From: a virus
DNA: 26,115 nt
IMG/VR virus record: IMGVR_UViG_3300032083_001852
Span: 1 to 26,115 of that record
Direction: 5' to 3' (one strand)
The notes beneath the pieces were generated by a model. That model had not been told where the DNA came from. It was given only the letters and a program-made list of their open reading frames with translations, and did not search any database. A program made the translations under genes and the position numbers. Below, piece after piece: positions 1 through 8,325 of the stretch. Position 1 is the stretch's first letter. Each line of letters opens with the position of its first letter.

Positions 1-394
1 TTATCGACAGCCGGTTAACGCCTTCGTCGAGAAATCCGAATTTCTTGGTATAGTGATAAACGTCTGGATATAGAAAAGGAATCTCGGCAATCATTTTTTG
101 ATAGCGTGATTTGTCGAACACATCCAGAATTAACCACCCGGCTTCCATCGCACAATCGCGATGCTGCTTCAGGATGTTGGCGTGGATTTGGACGGTTACG
201 GAATTAACGTGGTGCAAATCCCAAACACCGGCCAACTCATCGCCTTTATAAATCAGGTAATAGACCGACCCCTGACAAATCTGGTACTTATCAGGGTCTA
301 CCCCGTCCTCACTTATTCGCCCGAATAGTTCAGGGTCTTTAATGATCGAGTCGATCAGGTCAAAATCTCTCGATTCTACAAGCCTACAATTCAT
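1..394 (-). CDS. GNAT-like acetyltransferase-fold phage protein, 3' end cut by window edge
   Basis: The frame opens at ATG 394-392 and runs off the left edge without a stop, giving 131 visible codons. The protein begins MNCRLVESRDFDLI. Its middle has the alternating strand and helix pattern of a small GNAT-type fold (YYLIYKGDELAGVWDLHHV), and near the edge it has the VYHYTKKFGF pattern typical of the last helix and strand of GNAT proteins. Small GNAT-like proteins (for example DUF2824 types) occur beside tail genes in P22-like phages. The start overlaps the stop of the preceding gene by 11 nt, so it is probably the next gene of the late operon. The substrate is unknown, and the acetyltransferase assignment is inference from pattern only. 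Confidence 0.55.
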   Translation of the reverse strand, partial: MNCRLVESRDFDLIDSIIKDPELFGRISEDGVDPDKYQICQGSVYYLIYKGDELAGVWDLHHVNSVTVQIHANILKQHRDCAMEAGWLILDVFDKSRYQKMIAEIPFLYPDVYHYTKKFGFLDEGVNRLSI

Positions 395-701
395 CGCCGG
401 TTGCTCTGAAAGTTAATGGGCCGCTGCTTTCGATCCGAAGCGATCCTCCTGGCGGGATTAGCTGGCCGATTAAAGGCGCACCAAGATTAACCCGGTCTTT
501 AACAACAATCGTCATCGGGATAACCGCTGGCAATGCCGTCGCCGTCGAGTCATACAAATACGCCTTAAAACTAGCGCTTGCGTCTCCGCTATTGGCAGCC
601 ACAAACGACGTTATGCGCGTCCCTGTGGGAGAGGTGTACATATCCTCGATTGTATCCACCGACGCATTTTGCTCGCTGTTAATCATCACCACGGCTGTCA
701 T
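384..701 (-). CDS. small beta-rich virion-associated protein, unknown
   Basis: The protein has 105 residues. The start is ATG 701-699, which overlaps the stop of the upstream gene by one base (TAATG); a longer in-frame extension to 806 would run inside the upstream gene. The sequence is rich in Thr, Ser, Ala and Val with short strand-like stretches, few charges, and an ending LTFRATGDEL. Similar small beta-sandwich proteins lie beside tail-fibre or head genes in many phages. It sits between a putative fibre protein and a GNAT-like gene in the late operon. A virion role is inferred from position and composition; no family was recognised with confidence. Confidence 0.7.
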   Translation of the reverse strand: MTAVVMINSEQNASVDTIEDMYTSPTGTRITSFVAANSGDASASFKAYLYDSTATALPAVIPMTIVVKDRVNLGAPLIGQLIPPGGSLRIESSGPLTFRATGDEL

Positions 702-1306
702 TACCGAACCCTCAAAACCGCGTCCTGTAATATCAGGTTCGTGGTGTCGGTGTTGTTCTCGATCCAGATTTCCAGATAGTCGTTTGTCGCCATCGATAGC
801 AGCCATGAGGTAGTCGTGTTCACCGGGTCAGTCGCGCCCGCCCCGATGCTTTGCCGGGCGCTGTTAGCGATTACTGAGCCATTTTTGGCAAGGTAAACGG
901 TAACGTCGATCGCAGAACCCGAAGCGGTGATTATCGTGGTGTTAATGTCCACTGATAGTGGCCGGGCTACTGTGCCGTCGTAAGTAATACGACCAGCAGT
1001 CGAGATGGTCACATTCTGACTTAGTTCATCCGTTGCCGTGAATGTCGCTACCACCGGAGTATCAATGGTGCTTATGGTCGTCTCTGTGGAGTTAGCCAGC
1101 ACCGATGCCAGCCCGTAGGTGTCTGCGTCGAACTTCGCCTCAAGCGCCACAATATCTGCTTCTGCCGCCGCTACACTAACCTCGATCGCGGCCACGTCAG
1201 TATAAAGCTCGTCAAAGTTGTCGTTCGCCTTGTCCATCGCGTCACGCCAGGTATCCCCTGTGCGGTCATTCGCTGCCGTGCCTATGTTGATCGTCTGTTG
1301 GGCCAT
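701..1306 (-). CDS. tail fibre-like or head-binding structural protein
   Basis: The protein has 201 residues. The N-terminus (MAQQTINIGTAANDRTGD, then DKANDNFDELY) is a widespread leader of phage tail and fibre proteins that precedes a short trimerising segment. Residues about 38-57 are an Ala/Glu-rich helix (coiled-coil-like). The C-terminal ~100 residues are beta-rich, with IDVTVYLAKNGSVIA and an ending LILQDAVLRVR, similar in texture to C1q/TNF-like trimeric domains at fibre tips. It overlaps the upstream gene by one base (the start ATG shares its A with the stop). It probably forms a trimer on the short tail. The receptor is unknown, and there is no sign of a tailspike endoglycosidase domain in the window. 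Confidence 0.7.
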   Translation of the reverse strand: MAQQTINIGTAANDRTGDTWRDAMDKANDNFDELYTDVAAIEVSVAAAEADIVALEAKFDADTYGLASVLANSTETTISTIDTPVVATFTATDELSQNVTISTAGRITYDGTVARPLSVDINTTIITASGSAIDVTVYLAKNGSVIANSARQSIGAGATDPVNTTTSWLLSMATNDYLEIWIENNTDTTNLILQDAVLRVR

Positions 1307-1560
1307 TATGATTCCGTCATGTCTACTGATAGCGCCGTTGAGTCAACGGTGAAGCCGGTTTCGTCACTGGTTAATGGGTCGCCGGAGCCAATCTGTGTTT
1401 GTAGTGTGAACGATACCGAATTGTTTATTTCATCAGGAACAGCCGTTGAATCATCGGTAACTGACCGGTTAATACCCTCAAGAAACTGCGCGAAACGCTG
1501 TGTTATTTTGCCGGATGCGTCAACAATCGGCTCATCCCGACGCGGCGCGACACTCGTCAT
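1306..1560 (-). CDS. small tail-region protein, conserved phage type
   Basis: The protein has 84 residues and starts MTSVAPRRDEPIVDASGK, continuing ITQRFAQFLEGINRSV. This amphipathic N-terminus (APPRDEPLVDxxGxxTxRFxxFL-like) is a recurrent pattern in small podovirus proteins next to tail genes. The rest is Thr/Ser-rich and low in structure. The start overlaps the end of the gp10-like gene by 4 nt (ATGA), and the stop shares its last base with the start of the fibre-like gene. It is probably a virion or fibre-assembly accessory; the exact function is unknown. Confidence 0.75.
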   Translation of the reverse strand: MTSVAPRRDEPIVDASGKITQRFAQFLEGINRSVTDDSTAVPDEINNSVSFTLQTQIGSGDPLTSDETGFTVDSTALSVDMTES

Positions 1561-3011
1561 TGGTAACCACCTTCTATCTCTGCTTCCATCTTCAGAATGT
1601 TGCTTTTAACCGGCTCGGACGTTGAAAATCTCACTACCCGTTGTTGTGGGAATCGGCCAAGCCGCCGCCAGGTTGGGACAACTTCATAAGCCCCAATGGC
1701 TCCATATCCACGCGAGAACTCGCTACCAAAATTCCGGCCACCGTCGTCTGACCAATCCATCCTGATTTGCGGGTCGCTGCCTTGCCCGGTTGTTAATCCG
1801 GTTCCGGCTTCCATCGTTAACGCGATCTCCCCCGAGAATATCGGCAGGCCATCACCAGAAAAAGGCTGAGATGTTCTAACCCTTAATACCGGGTCTCCAT
1901 ACTCCGTATAGATGCCGTCCTTCAATTCACCAATCTTCCCGGTGTTAGCGTCTCCGACGTACAACTTCCCGTACGCCGTCACGATTGAATTAACACGCCA
2001 CCTTGAGTCAACAACCCCCGATTGCCGCTCATGCCAGACTGATTTTCCGGATAGGGCCGATGCGGTCGCGTCATAAACAAACGTATGGCCTGATTTGTCA
2101 TCACTGTAAACGGTGAACCCGGCGAAAAAGTTGCCGTTTGATGAATACGTCCATGCAAAAGCGTTTGCTATTTCGTCAGCAGTATATTTTTGAAGTGCGT
2201 AGTCAATAGATGAAGTGCTGATCTTGGCTGCCGACGATGAGCTGGTAACTCGCCATATCGCGGCCCGTTCGTTTAATCCGCCGCCGATAAATAGAAACGT
2301 GTTATCAAACTCCACTAAACTGCTTTTCGCGTAACAGCCCTTCTGGATGTTGGCACCTGCTATGCGCTGGAATGGGAAGGCCACGCCGCCGATATTCTGG
2401 AATATCTCTATCGTGGACTCGCCTAAAACAAACAGCTCGTTGTGATTAACGTGCAGCGCAATGATCTTGTCCGGCGATATTTCAGCGGATGCAAAATCGA
2501 GAGCATCATAGGTAAAAGGATCGTTCAGCGCCGATGAAAAGAACACTGATCCGTCAGAGGCCGAAAATAGAAAATAGCCGTCTTTATAAACAACGGAGCT
2601 TGCGGCTCTAAAGTCTATATCCGTGATTTTTGCTAGCGTGTTGTTCGTGTTGTCGTAAACGTAGGAGCTAGCGCCTGGAACCACAATAACCAAGTACCGG
2701 CCATTATCAGCCATTGACACTCTGGATGAGCCGGGGATGGTTCCACGGTCGTTGCTTACACCAGCGCTCGATACTTCGTACAGCGTTGTGCCGTTGATGA
2801 AATACGCAACCCCGTCCATCACATACGATCCACGATTTACCCCGGTTAGCGTTGTAAAAAGCTCAATTCCAGGCGTGTTAAATAACGCGCTGCTTGCTAA
2901 CGCGCCGCTAGTTTGAGGAACAACCGGCATCCAGTTAATGCACCGCTGCGCAGATAACGGCAGCGATTCGCTCTCATAAAACCCGTCAGCGATTGGAAGC
3001 GGCATCCGCAT
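1557..3011 (-). CDS. P22 gp10-like tail accessory factor (packaged-DNA stabilisation)
   Basis: The protein has 484 residues, close to P22 gp10 (472). In P22-type virions gp10 forms a hexameric ring under the portal and gp4, stabilises packaged DNA and supports the tail needle and tailspikes. The N-terminus MRMPLPIADGFYESESLPLS, followed by AQRCINWMPVVP, is the family's characteristic opening. The body is a long series of beta strands with repeated YVYD/YEVS-type blades, consistent with the propeller-like fold expected for gp10. It lies directly downstream of gp4, as in P22, and overlaps it by one base. Identification rests on sequence character plus synteny. Confidence 0.9.
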   Translation of the reverse strand: MRMPLPIADGFYESESLPLSAQRCINWMPVVPQTSGALASSALFNTPGIELFTTLTGVNRGSYVMDGVAYFINGTTLYEVSSAGVSNDRGTIPGSSRVSMADNGRYLVIVVPGASSYVYDNTNNTLAKITDIDFRAASSVVYKDGYFLFSASDGSVFFSSALNDPFTYDALDFASAEISPDKIIALHVNHNELFVLGESTIEIFQNIGGVAFPFQRIAGANIQKGCYAKSSLVEFDNTFLFIGGGLNERAAIWRVTSSSSAAKISTSSIDYALQKYTADEIANAFAWTYSSNGNFFAGFTVYSDDKSGHTFVYDATASALSGKSVWHERQSGVVDSRWRVNSIVTAYGKLYVGDANTGKIGELKDGIYTEYGDPVLRVRTSQPFSGDGLPIFSGEIALTMEAGTGLTTGQGSDPQIRMDWSDDGGRNFGSEFSRGYGAIGAYEVVPTWRRLGRFPQQRVVRFSTSEPVKSNILKMEAEIEGGYQ

Positions 3012-3445
3012 CAGAAGTTTTCGATTTCATTTTGCGGGAAAAAGTTATTCTCCGCGAAGTCATTGCACGAATTGCCAGCGCCGGTTGGCAATGTATCTGG
3101 AAATGCCACGGTCAGCGGGTCTAATGTCGCCTTAGCCAAGTTCTGCTTTGTCTCGATAACCAGCGCCGCCAAACCGGGGGATATGGCTTTCCCGTACTGT
3201 GGAGCAAGCCTTGCCGCTAATCCGGCCTTAAACGCAGCGTGAGAGCTTCTCGGCAGCGTTATCTCGGCGTTCACGTCACTGGCAGGAACAAACCCGACAC
3301 GATAGCCGGATTCTTCCCACTCAGCACCCATGTCATTAAGGTCGTCTAAGCCATCCTGCGCTTCAGCCGCCGTTATGGGTGATTCAGCCGCATTAACACC
3401 GAGGTGCTTCAGCGCCCCGGTGATAATGTCCAGAGAAGTAGCCAA
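3011..3445 (-). CDS. P22 gp4-like tail accessory factor (head completion)
   Basis: The protein has 144 residues, a little shorter than P22 gp4 (166). gp4 is the first factor added to the filled head; twelve copies bind the portal and seal DNA. The sequence has the family opening (DIITGALKHLGVNAAESPIT, then AAEAQDGLDDLNDM) and a central helix with AFKAGLAARLAPQYG. The start is TTG 3445-3443, directly abutting the upstream stop, with a GGCGAG ribosome-binding site just upstream. P22 gp4 has been described as having peptidoglycan-hydrolase activity; nothing visible here proves or excludes it. Its place between coat and gp10 agrees with P22 order. Confidence 0.87.
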   Translation of the reverse strand: MATSLDIITGALKHLGVNAAESPITAAEAQDGLDDLNDMGAEWEESGYRVGFVPASDVNAEITLPRSSHAAFKAGLAARLAPQYGKAISPGLAALVIETKQNLAKATLDPLTVAFPDTLPTGAGNSCNDFAENNFFPQNEIENF

Positions 3446-3739
3446 TTACTCGCCAGCGTTTAGAGCGGCATAAATGGATGCCAGGTCTGTCACAACTGCG
3501 GCCAGCGTAGTCCGCAAAGCGGTTACGTCTGCTTGCAGCGCCTCACACACGACTTCCTGATTAGCCACCCACTGACCAAGCTCTGCGACGGTTGGGACAT
3601 CTCCGTCTGCGATGGTTTGAGTAGCGGCGGGAGTTGGTGCGTTTGCGGTGAATGTCACCGCTACCGCATCTGTGGTTATCGCTGACGGCGCAGAAGCTGT
3701 TTGTGCCGTAGCCGATGTTAATCGAGTATTAATACCCAT
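3446..3739 (-). CDS. small head or tail-associated protein with C-terminal coiled coil
   Basis: The protein has 97 residues. The N-terminal half is Ala/Thr-rich and probably extended or beta (TAQTASAPSAITTDAVAVTF). After the IADGDVPTVAELGQWV motif, which recurs in small podovirus head proteins, there is a predicted helix (EALQADVTALRTTLAAVVTD) with a heptad-like hydrophobic pattern. It lies between the coat gene and gp4, the usual slot for head decoration or head-fibre genes. Decoration is an inference from position; no enzymatic motif is visible. Confidence 0.72.
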   Translation of the reverse strand: MGINTRLTSATAQTASAPSAITTDAVAVTFTANAPTPAATQTIADGDVPTVAELGQWVANQEVVCEALQADVTALRTTLAAVVTDLASIYAALNAGE

Positions 3740-3743
3740 TTTA

Positions 3744-4076
3744 TTAAACCCCTAATTGAGTTTTCAACCATTTACGTTGCAGCCTAACCCCGCCTTCCGG
3801 CGGCACTTCTCCGACGTGTTCAAGGGCATATTCTGCGATTTCATCCAGCGACATTTTGCCGATATTAAGCGCACCATTGGCCGCGTTTTTGACGCCTTCA
3901 ATGGCCTCGCCTAACCCCTGAACTGCGGCTTCATCTTCTGGATCGATGCCAAAGTCAGTGGTTTTAATGAATTTCGCAGGGCTATCAAACCACCCGTCTG
4001 AATACCATTCCTCCGCGTCGTCAGAATTAACGATTTTGGGTTCTTGGTCAGGGTGATATATCCAGCACTTATCCAT
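3744..4076 (-). CDS. small late protein with HeH/LEM-like C-terminus
   Basis: The protein has 110 residues and starts MDKCWIYHPDQEPKIVNSD. Proteins with this WxYHPD.EPKIV opening are common next to coat genes. The C-terminal ~35 residues (KMSLDEIAEYALEHVGEVPP, ending LKTQLGV) resemble the HeH/LEM-type helix-extension-helix found at the ends of small phage head proteins. It is the first gene after the terminator hairpin that follows the coat gene, and has a GAGGTG ribosome-binding site just upstream of ATG 4076. Function is unknown; a virion role is inferred from position. Confidence 0.75.
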   Translation of the reverse strand: MDKCWIYHPDQEPKIVNSDDAEEWYSDGWFDSPAKFIKTTDFGIDPEDEAAVQGLGEAIEGVKNAANGALNIGKMSLDEIAEYALEHVGEVPPEGGVRLQRKWLKTQLGV

Positions 4077-4086
4077 TTAACACCTC

Positions 4087-4112
4087 AAAGAAAATGCCCC
4101 CCGAAGGGGGCA
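4087..4112 (-). terminator. intrinsic terminator after coat gene
   Basis: Read on the minus strand, a 7-bp stem TGCCCCC/GGGGGCA (4095-4112) closes a TTCG tetraloop and is followed by TTTTCTTT (4087-4094). It starts six bases after the coat stop codon. It should reduce read-through into the tail genes and keep coat mRNA in excess, unless antitermination overrides it. Confidence 0.85.
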
Positions 4113-4117
4113 CCTGG

Positions 4118-5347
4118 TTAGGAAGTGGTACGAACCGCAAAGCGCCGGTTCTGAACCTTCACACCGAATAACACGTCAAATCGGAACGACGTGGTATCAG
4201 CGCCGATGGCATACTGCCGCACCGCCCGGATGGAGATTCCGCCGAAGTTGGTACGCGAGCTTTCCGCGCCCTCGGTGGGCATATCCAGTTGAGCAAATGC
4301 GAGAGTAATGGCGTTTTTATGCCATGCCATGTTCTGCCGGTAAGCAGTGCCGCCGGTTCCCGTTTTCACGGTAATAGCGGCATTATCAGCCGGGGCAGCC
4401 GTAACGGTCTGATACGGGCCACTGGTGATGATCGGTGGCGCGATGGTCAGCGTAGCCGGGCCAGTGGATGCGCCGGAATCAGCATCAGCAGTAACCGTAA
4501 AGGTCGCAAGCTGGCCGGTATCTTCGCGGGTTTTCTGATTAACAGAGTTAACCCCAGCAATGGTGATAACGTCACCAGCCTTGAGGATTCCGGTTGTGCT
4601 GTTAGTCCATCCGTCAGTAACCAGGCTCTGCGTGTCGGTGTCCTTTGCGGTTGCATAGGTCACGTTCTGCGAAGCACCATTTACCAGCGGAGTACCAGTG
4701 GCCACGCCGACGGTATGGCTTTTAAGCGACTGACTTTTGTACAAGTCAAATCCACCGTATTCGCCAATGGTCGCCCGTTCAATCGCCGTTTTAGCGATAG
4801 ACTGCGGGAATACTCCCTTCAGGCCATCAGCCAGCGCGACGGTAGCGCGAGGATCATAGAAGGCGCATCGGCCATCCATCGGGACACCAAGCTCATCAAG
4901 GACAGCGCCAGCGTTGGCCACGTCCAGAAAGGAACTCGGGGCGGTGCCGGGAGTACCCACAAAGTTGGGAATCTCGGTGTAGGTGGCGGCAATGGCAGAC
5001 TCGACCTGTTGGGCTAGTTCCTGCATGGCGGGGCGGATATACCGCTCGTTAGCATCCTCGATCTTCAGCGTTAAATCTTCCGACGTAACGGTGAAGGCGA
5101 CGTGCTGACGATTATCGAGGGTAACCGGGATGGTCGCCTCTTCAATGTCGCTGGCCGACATGGTGGCGCTCGCGGTCGCCTCAAACATCACGGGGCGGCG
5201 GACAAGAACCTGGGTGCCGACTTTGCCAGCGTAGACGTTGCTTTCGTCAAGCTGCCGATCGACTTTCTGCCCCATCACCAGGGCGTTCATAAACTCTTTA
5301 ACGGCGAACTTAGTCACCAAAGAGGTGTTTTTAAAGGCATTAGCCAT
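4118..5347 (-). CDS. major capsid (coat) protein, P22 gp5-like
   Basis: The protein has 409 residues (P22 gp5 has 430). It builds the icosahedral shell through an HK97 fold. The N-terminal arm (MANAFKNTSLVTKFAVKEFM), the TVTSEDLTLKIEDANERYIR segment and the C-terminal RTNFGGISIRAVRQYAIGAD stretch match the gp5 family. Residues about 210-340 are Thr/Gly-rich and beta-like and correspond in position to the P22 insertion (I) domain. A clear AGGAG ribosome-binding site precedes ATG 5347. The gene is flanked by scaffold upstream and a strong terminator downstream, as expected for the most abundant virion protein. Confidence 0.93.
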   Translation of the reverse strand: MANAFKNTSLVTKFAVKEFMNALVMGQKVDRQLDESNVYAGKVGTQVLVRRPVMFEATASATMSASDIEEATIPVTLDNRQHVAFTVTSEDLTLKIEDANERYIRPAMQELAQQVESAIAATYTEIPNFVGTPGTAPSSFLDVANAGAVLDELGVPMDGRCAFYDPRATVALADGLKGVFPQSIAKTAIERATIGEYGGFDLYKSQSLKSHTVGVATGTPLVNGASQNVTYATAKDTDTQSLVTDGWTNSTTGILKAGDVITIAGVNSVNQKTREDTGQLATFTVTADADSGASTGPATLTIAPPIITSGPYQTVTAAPADNAAITVKTGTGGTAYRQNMAWHKNAITLAFAQLDMPTEGAESSRTNFGGISIRAVRQYAIGADTTSFRFDVLFGVKVQNRRFAVRTTS

Positions 5348-5364
5348 GATTTAAACTCCTGGCC

Positions 5365-6135
5365 TTACCCCGTATCAGCAGCCATAAATTCGGCCATACT
5401 CATATCCTCTAAGTCTTTCGAGGTAGAAGCACCACCGGAAATCGGCGTAATCGGGTCGGGCGCTGCACTAACTTGTTTCGTTGATGGTTTAGCGGCAATT
5501 TGCGCGGAGATTGCGCCCAGTTTCATTGCAGCGGCCATTGGCGACATTTGAGTAATCTGGTCAGCTACGTCTAAATGCTTGCCAAGGTAATAAGCCAACT
5601 GCGGCCCATCATCAGCGCCCATTATCGCGTCCAGAACATCACCCGGTAATTGCGGCAAAGCGCCCACAACGTCCTGATAATCTTCTGCGCCAAACTCAGC
5701 CACTTTGGAATTGAACCGTTGCTGGTTCGCTTCCGCCATTCTGCGTTGTTCGGCTGCTTTCTGAGTTTCCTCAATCTGCCGCGCCTTCTGCTCAACCTTG
5801 TAATCAATCAAAGCCGACTGAAAAGCCGCCTCATCATAATCAAACTGTTCAAGCGTTGGGGCGCCGTTGCTTTCAACTGGTTTGGGCGTTTCGTTTTTCA
5901 ACCGCTGTATCTCGGCTTCTAACTCATCCGCCCGGCGTTTCTCTGCGTACTTTTCCGCCGTAATTTTATTGATCCGTGTCTGTACGCCGTCGGGTTTCCC
6001 ATCCTCTTCGGCGACTTCTTCGGTTGCGGGTGCTGACTCCGCGTTGACTTCCTCGGCTACCGTTGCAGTCTCTTCGACCGATTCTGGCGGCGTGGCCAAT
6101 TCGTCTAGTGCAGCTTGCTGTTCTTCATCGTTCAT
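5365..6135 (-). CDS. scaffold (head assembly) protein
   Basis: The protein has 256 residues, very acidic at the N-terminus (runs of Glu at 1-45), then a charged helical region including GVQTRINKITAEKYAEKRRA, which recurs in podovirus scaffold proteins, then long helices rich in Gln, Glu and Ala. Scaffold guides procapsid assembly and is released on packaging. It lies between portal and coat as in P22, though shorter than P22 gp8 (303 residues). The C-terminal ~35 residues are low-complexity with acidic patches, rather than the basic coat-binding helix-turn-helix of P22, so coat binding may differ in detail. Confidence 0.85.
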   Translation of the reverse strand: MNDEEQQAALDELATPPESVEETATVAEEVNAESAPATEEVAEEDGKPDGVQTRINKITAEKYAEKRRADELEAEIQRLKNETPKPVESNGAPTLEQFDYDEAAFQSALIDYKVEQKARQIEETQKAAEQRRMAEANQQRFNSKVAEFGAEDYQDVVGALPQLPGDVLDAIMGADDGPQLAYYLGKHLDVADQITQMSPMAAAMKLGAISAQIAAKPSTKQVSAAPDPITPISGGASTSKDLEDMSMAEFMAADTG

Positions 6136-6207
6136 TTATAACGCCTCTGGCTCAAGTGCCGCGATAAGCTCGCGTAGCTGTAAATCTATACACTGTATAT
6201 TTTCACA
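6136..6207 (-). other. possible 22-codon coding remnant without a standard start
   Basis: Between the portal stop and the scaffold start, one minus-strand frame reads ENIQCIDLQLRELIAALEPE followed by AL and a TAA that abuts the scaffold ATG. The peptide looks protein-like, but an in-frame TAG lies immediately upstream (6208-6210) and there is no ATG, GTG or TTG in the frame. It may be the end of a degraded gene or use a rare start. The stretch also contains the 13-bp palindrome TATACACTGTATA at 6187-6199. Confidence 0.3.
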
Positions 6208-6212
6208 CTAAT

Positions 6213-8306
6213 TCACTGTTGCGGCAACATCCGCACAATGTCGGCAAGTTCTTCGCTGTTCGGCCCGTCCATTACCTGCTGCTGACCTTCGCGCACAATA
6301 TCGCCCTGCTTGACCAGGATCGAACGTTCTAGCGGGGTAATGGGTATGCCTTTCTCGATCTTCTCCAATATCGTCTCAACGAGGATTTGCAGCGTCTTGG
6401 CTTCGGTTTCTGCCGCCTCTGCCCGTTTCTTCTCGGTGTCCGCGTCTTTGTTGATAGCGGTCGAGGTGTTCAGCACGATTTGCGATTCCACGCTATCAAG
6501 CAATGCTTGCTCGCTTGCGCTTGGCTGCTGCGGCTGATTAAGACCCATTTCCTCGATCTCTTCTTCGGTCGGTTCCACGGTGCCGTTTTTAATCATCACC
6601 CGGCGGATGCGCTTGGTTAGTTCGTCATTTTCCAGCACGTTCAGGTTCTTGGCGATCAGATCAATAGCCACCTGCTCGAATATCGGCGAGGATTGCGCGA
6701 GGTCGATTAGCTGCTGCGCGGATTCCTGGCGCTGCGTGTGATAAGACGGGCCGGTTTCGATCACTACGTCGTATTTGCCTAGCGATAGATCGTTGACCAT
6801 CACGGTCTTACCAGTCTGCTGATCGACTACCGGCTGCCCTAAAGCATCCAGCGCCGCTACGTTGATTTGTGCGTCCTCGCTGCTACCGTCGATGTTCAGC
6901 ACTCGAACCATGCGCTCTGTGTCGTAGATTTTGGGGATGAGGTCTACTAGGATAGCCCCTGTGTGCTCAACCGATTTCGCAAGGTTATCGCTGAATATGT
7001 AGGTGCCGCGATCGCCCATCGCCTGTTGCGCGAGAATGGCTTTGCCGCTTTTCAGCTCCGGCGAATTGCCAAGCGATGCCGGTTCCATGCCGGTCGTTGC
7101 GTGAATATCCATGCCTGCTTGCTGGATTTGCTGAATCAATGCGGCCTGTACCGCTGGAGCGCCTGTGCGCTGTGGCGCGCCCGGCGCGGTTGGGTCAGTG
7201 TTGTACAGCATGAACGGGCTATTGCGCGTGTTGAAATTACGCAATTGCGCTTCGTGCCCTTTAGCCTGCGTTTCCGTTATCCAGATCGGGTCTTTAGGTG
7301 TCAGGGCAGCTGCTTCAATCGATGCGCTGGTCGCGTAGTTGTAAATGCGTGACGGGTCTTTGGCAAAGCGAACCATGCCACGGATATAAGGCTTGCCGTC
7401 GATGATGGTCGTGCGCCCGTAAACCGGAACCAGGGGGATGTATTTACCCGCCCACGGTTTCGGCCCTTCCAGTATCTCGCCGCCGCTCATTTTGTAACTG
7501 ACAACCTTATGGCTGTCGGCTGTGCGGGTTTTGACAACCTTAACGCCGGTCGCTGCCAGCTCGTCCAGAACCTCTTGTTCTTCTTCCAGGTTAATCACGC
7601 GACCATCGGACAATAACCCGAGTTTTAGCTTTACCGGCTCTTTAACCCAATACTCCGCAACGCGAATCATGCCCTCGCTGTACCAGCCCTCGCAGTTGCT
7701 CTTGTTGTGCTGAACCTGCGACCATTCGGTAATAGTTGCCTCTGGCCAGCGCCGCTTAAATTCCTCAACCGCCATCGTTGAAACCACGAACGCATAGTTA
7801 GCATCGTGCTTGTCATACTTGGTCGCTGCCGGGTCGAAAAATAGAGAGCTATCGGCGCTCACAATGGGGGCGATTCGGATATCCTGCTCGAACGTGTCGT
7901 CATCGTTGTACTCGGTCAGGATGCGCCAGCCGCCGTACCCACCCGCTACCATTTCATCAAAGGCGTTGTCGTAAGCAGCTGCAGCGTCTGATTGCCCTTC
8001 GATGTTACGGATAAGCCCGTTAAAGATGTCAGCCGTTTTTTCGTCCGCACCACCGGACACCGGGCGAACCTTGATGTCTACCCGCGTTTGCCGCTGATCG
8101 CCGGTAACCTGGTCAATAGCTCCCGCCACCTTGTTGATCGTGTACCGTGGCCGATCCTGCCGCTTGCTGATCGCGTCGTCGTCCCATTGCCCATCTTCCG
8201 CATGAACGAAGCGGCGATCTTCAATCGACTTCTGCCGCTGCTCTTTGTCGTGCTGTTCGGTTATCTCGAATCGTTCGAGCGCTGATTTTAGTATGTCGTC
8301 GGCCAT
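6213..8306 (-). CDS. portal protein, P22 gp1-like
   Basis: The protein has 697 residues (P22 gp1 has 725). Twelve copies form the DNA entry ring at one capsid vertex and dock the terminase and gp4. Family features are the N-terminal KRQDRPRYTINKVAGAIDQV and GDQRQTRVDIKV stretch, a central Trp/Tyr-rich core with FDPAATKYDKHDANYAFV, and a long helical C-terminal segment with repeated Glu and Gln (about 570-640), corresponding to the barrel of P22-type portals. It lies downstream of terminase and a microprotein, and upstream of scaffold, giving the expected order terS-terL-portal-scaffold-coat. Confidence 0.94.
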   Translation of the reverse strand: MADDILKSALERFEITEQHDKEQRQKSIEDRRFVHAEDGQWDDDAISKRQDRPRYTINKVAGAIDQVTGDQRQTRVDIKVRPVSGGADEKTADIFNGLIRNIEGQSDAAAAYDNAFDEMVAGGYGGWRILTEYNDDDTFEQDIRIAPIVSADSSLFFDPAATKYDKHDANYAFVVSTMAVEEFKRRWPEATITEWSQVQHNKSNCEGWYSEGMIRVAEYWVKEPVKLKLGLLSDGRVINLEEEQEVLDELAATGVKVVKTRTADSHKVVSYKMSGGEILEGPKPWAGKYIPLVPVYGRTTIIDGKPYIRGMVRFAKDPSRIYNYATSASIEAAALTPKDPIWITETQAKGHEAQLRNFNTRNSPFMLYNTDPTAPGAPQRTGAPAVQAALIQQIQQAGMDIHATTGMEPASLGNSPELKSGKAILAQQAMGDRGTYIFSDNLAKSVEHTGAILVDLIPKIYDTERMVRVLNIDGSSEDAQINVAALDALGQPVVDQQTGKTVMVNDLSLGKYDVVIETGPSYHTQRQESAQQLIDLAQSSPIFEQVAIDLIAKNLNVLENDELTKRIRRVMIKNGTVEPTEEEIEEMGLNQPQQPSASEQALLDSVESQIVLNTSTAINKDADTEKKRAEAAETEAKTLQILVETILEKIEKGIPITPLERSILVKQGDIVREGQQQVMDGPNSEELADIVRMLPQQ

Positions 8307-8325
8307 CTTACTTTGCCCTAGTTGG

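Noticed and set aside
4289-5017. A 242-codon plus-strand frame antisense to the coat gene
   Set aside because: It is a shadow of the coat codons; the protein is low-complexity Arg/Ser/Gly-rich, has no ribosome-binding site and opposes every neighbouring gene.
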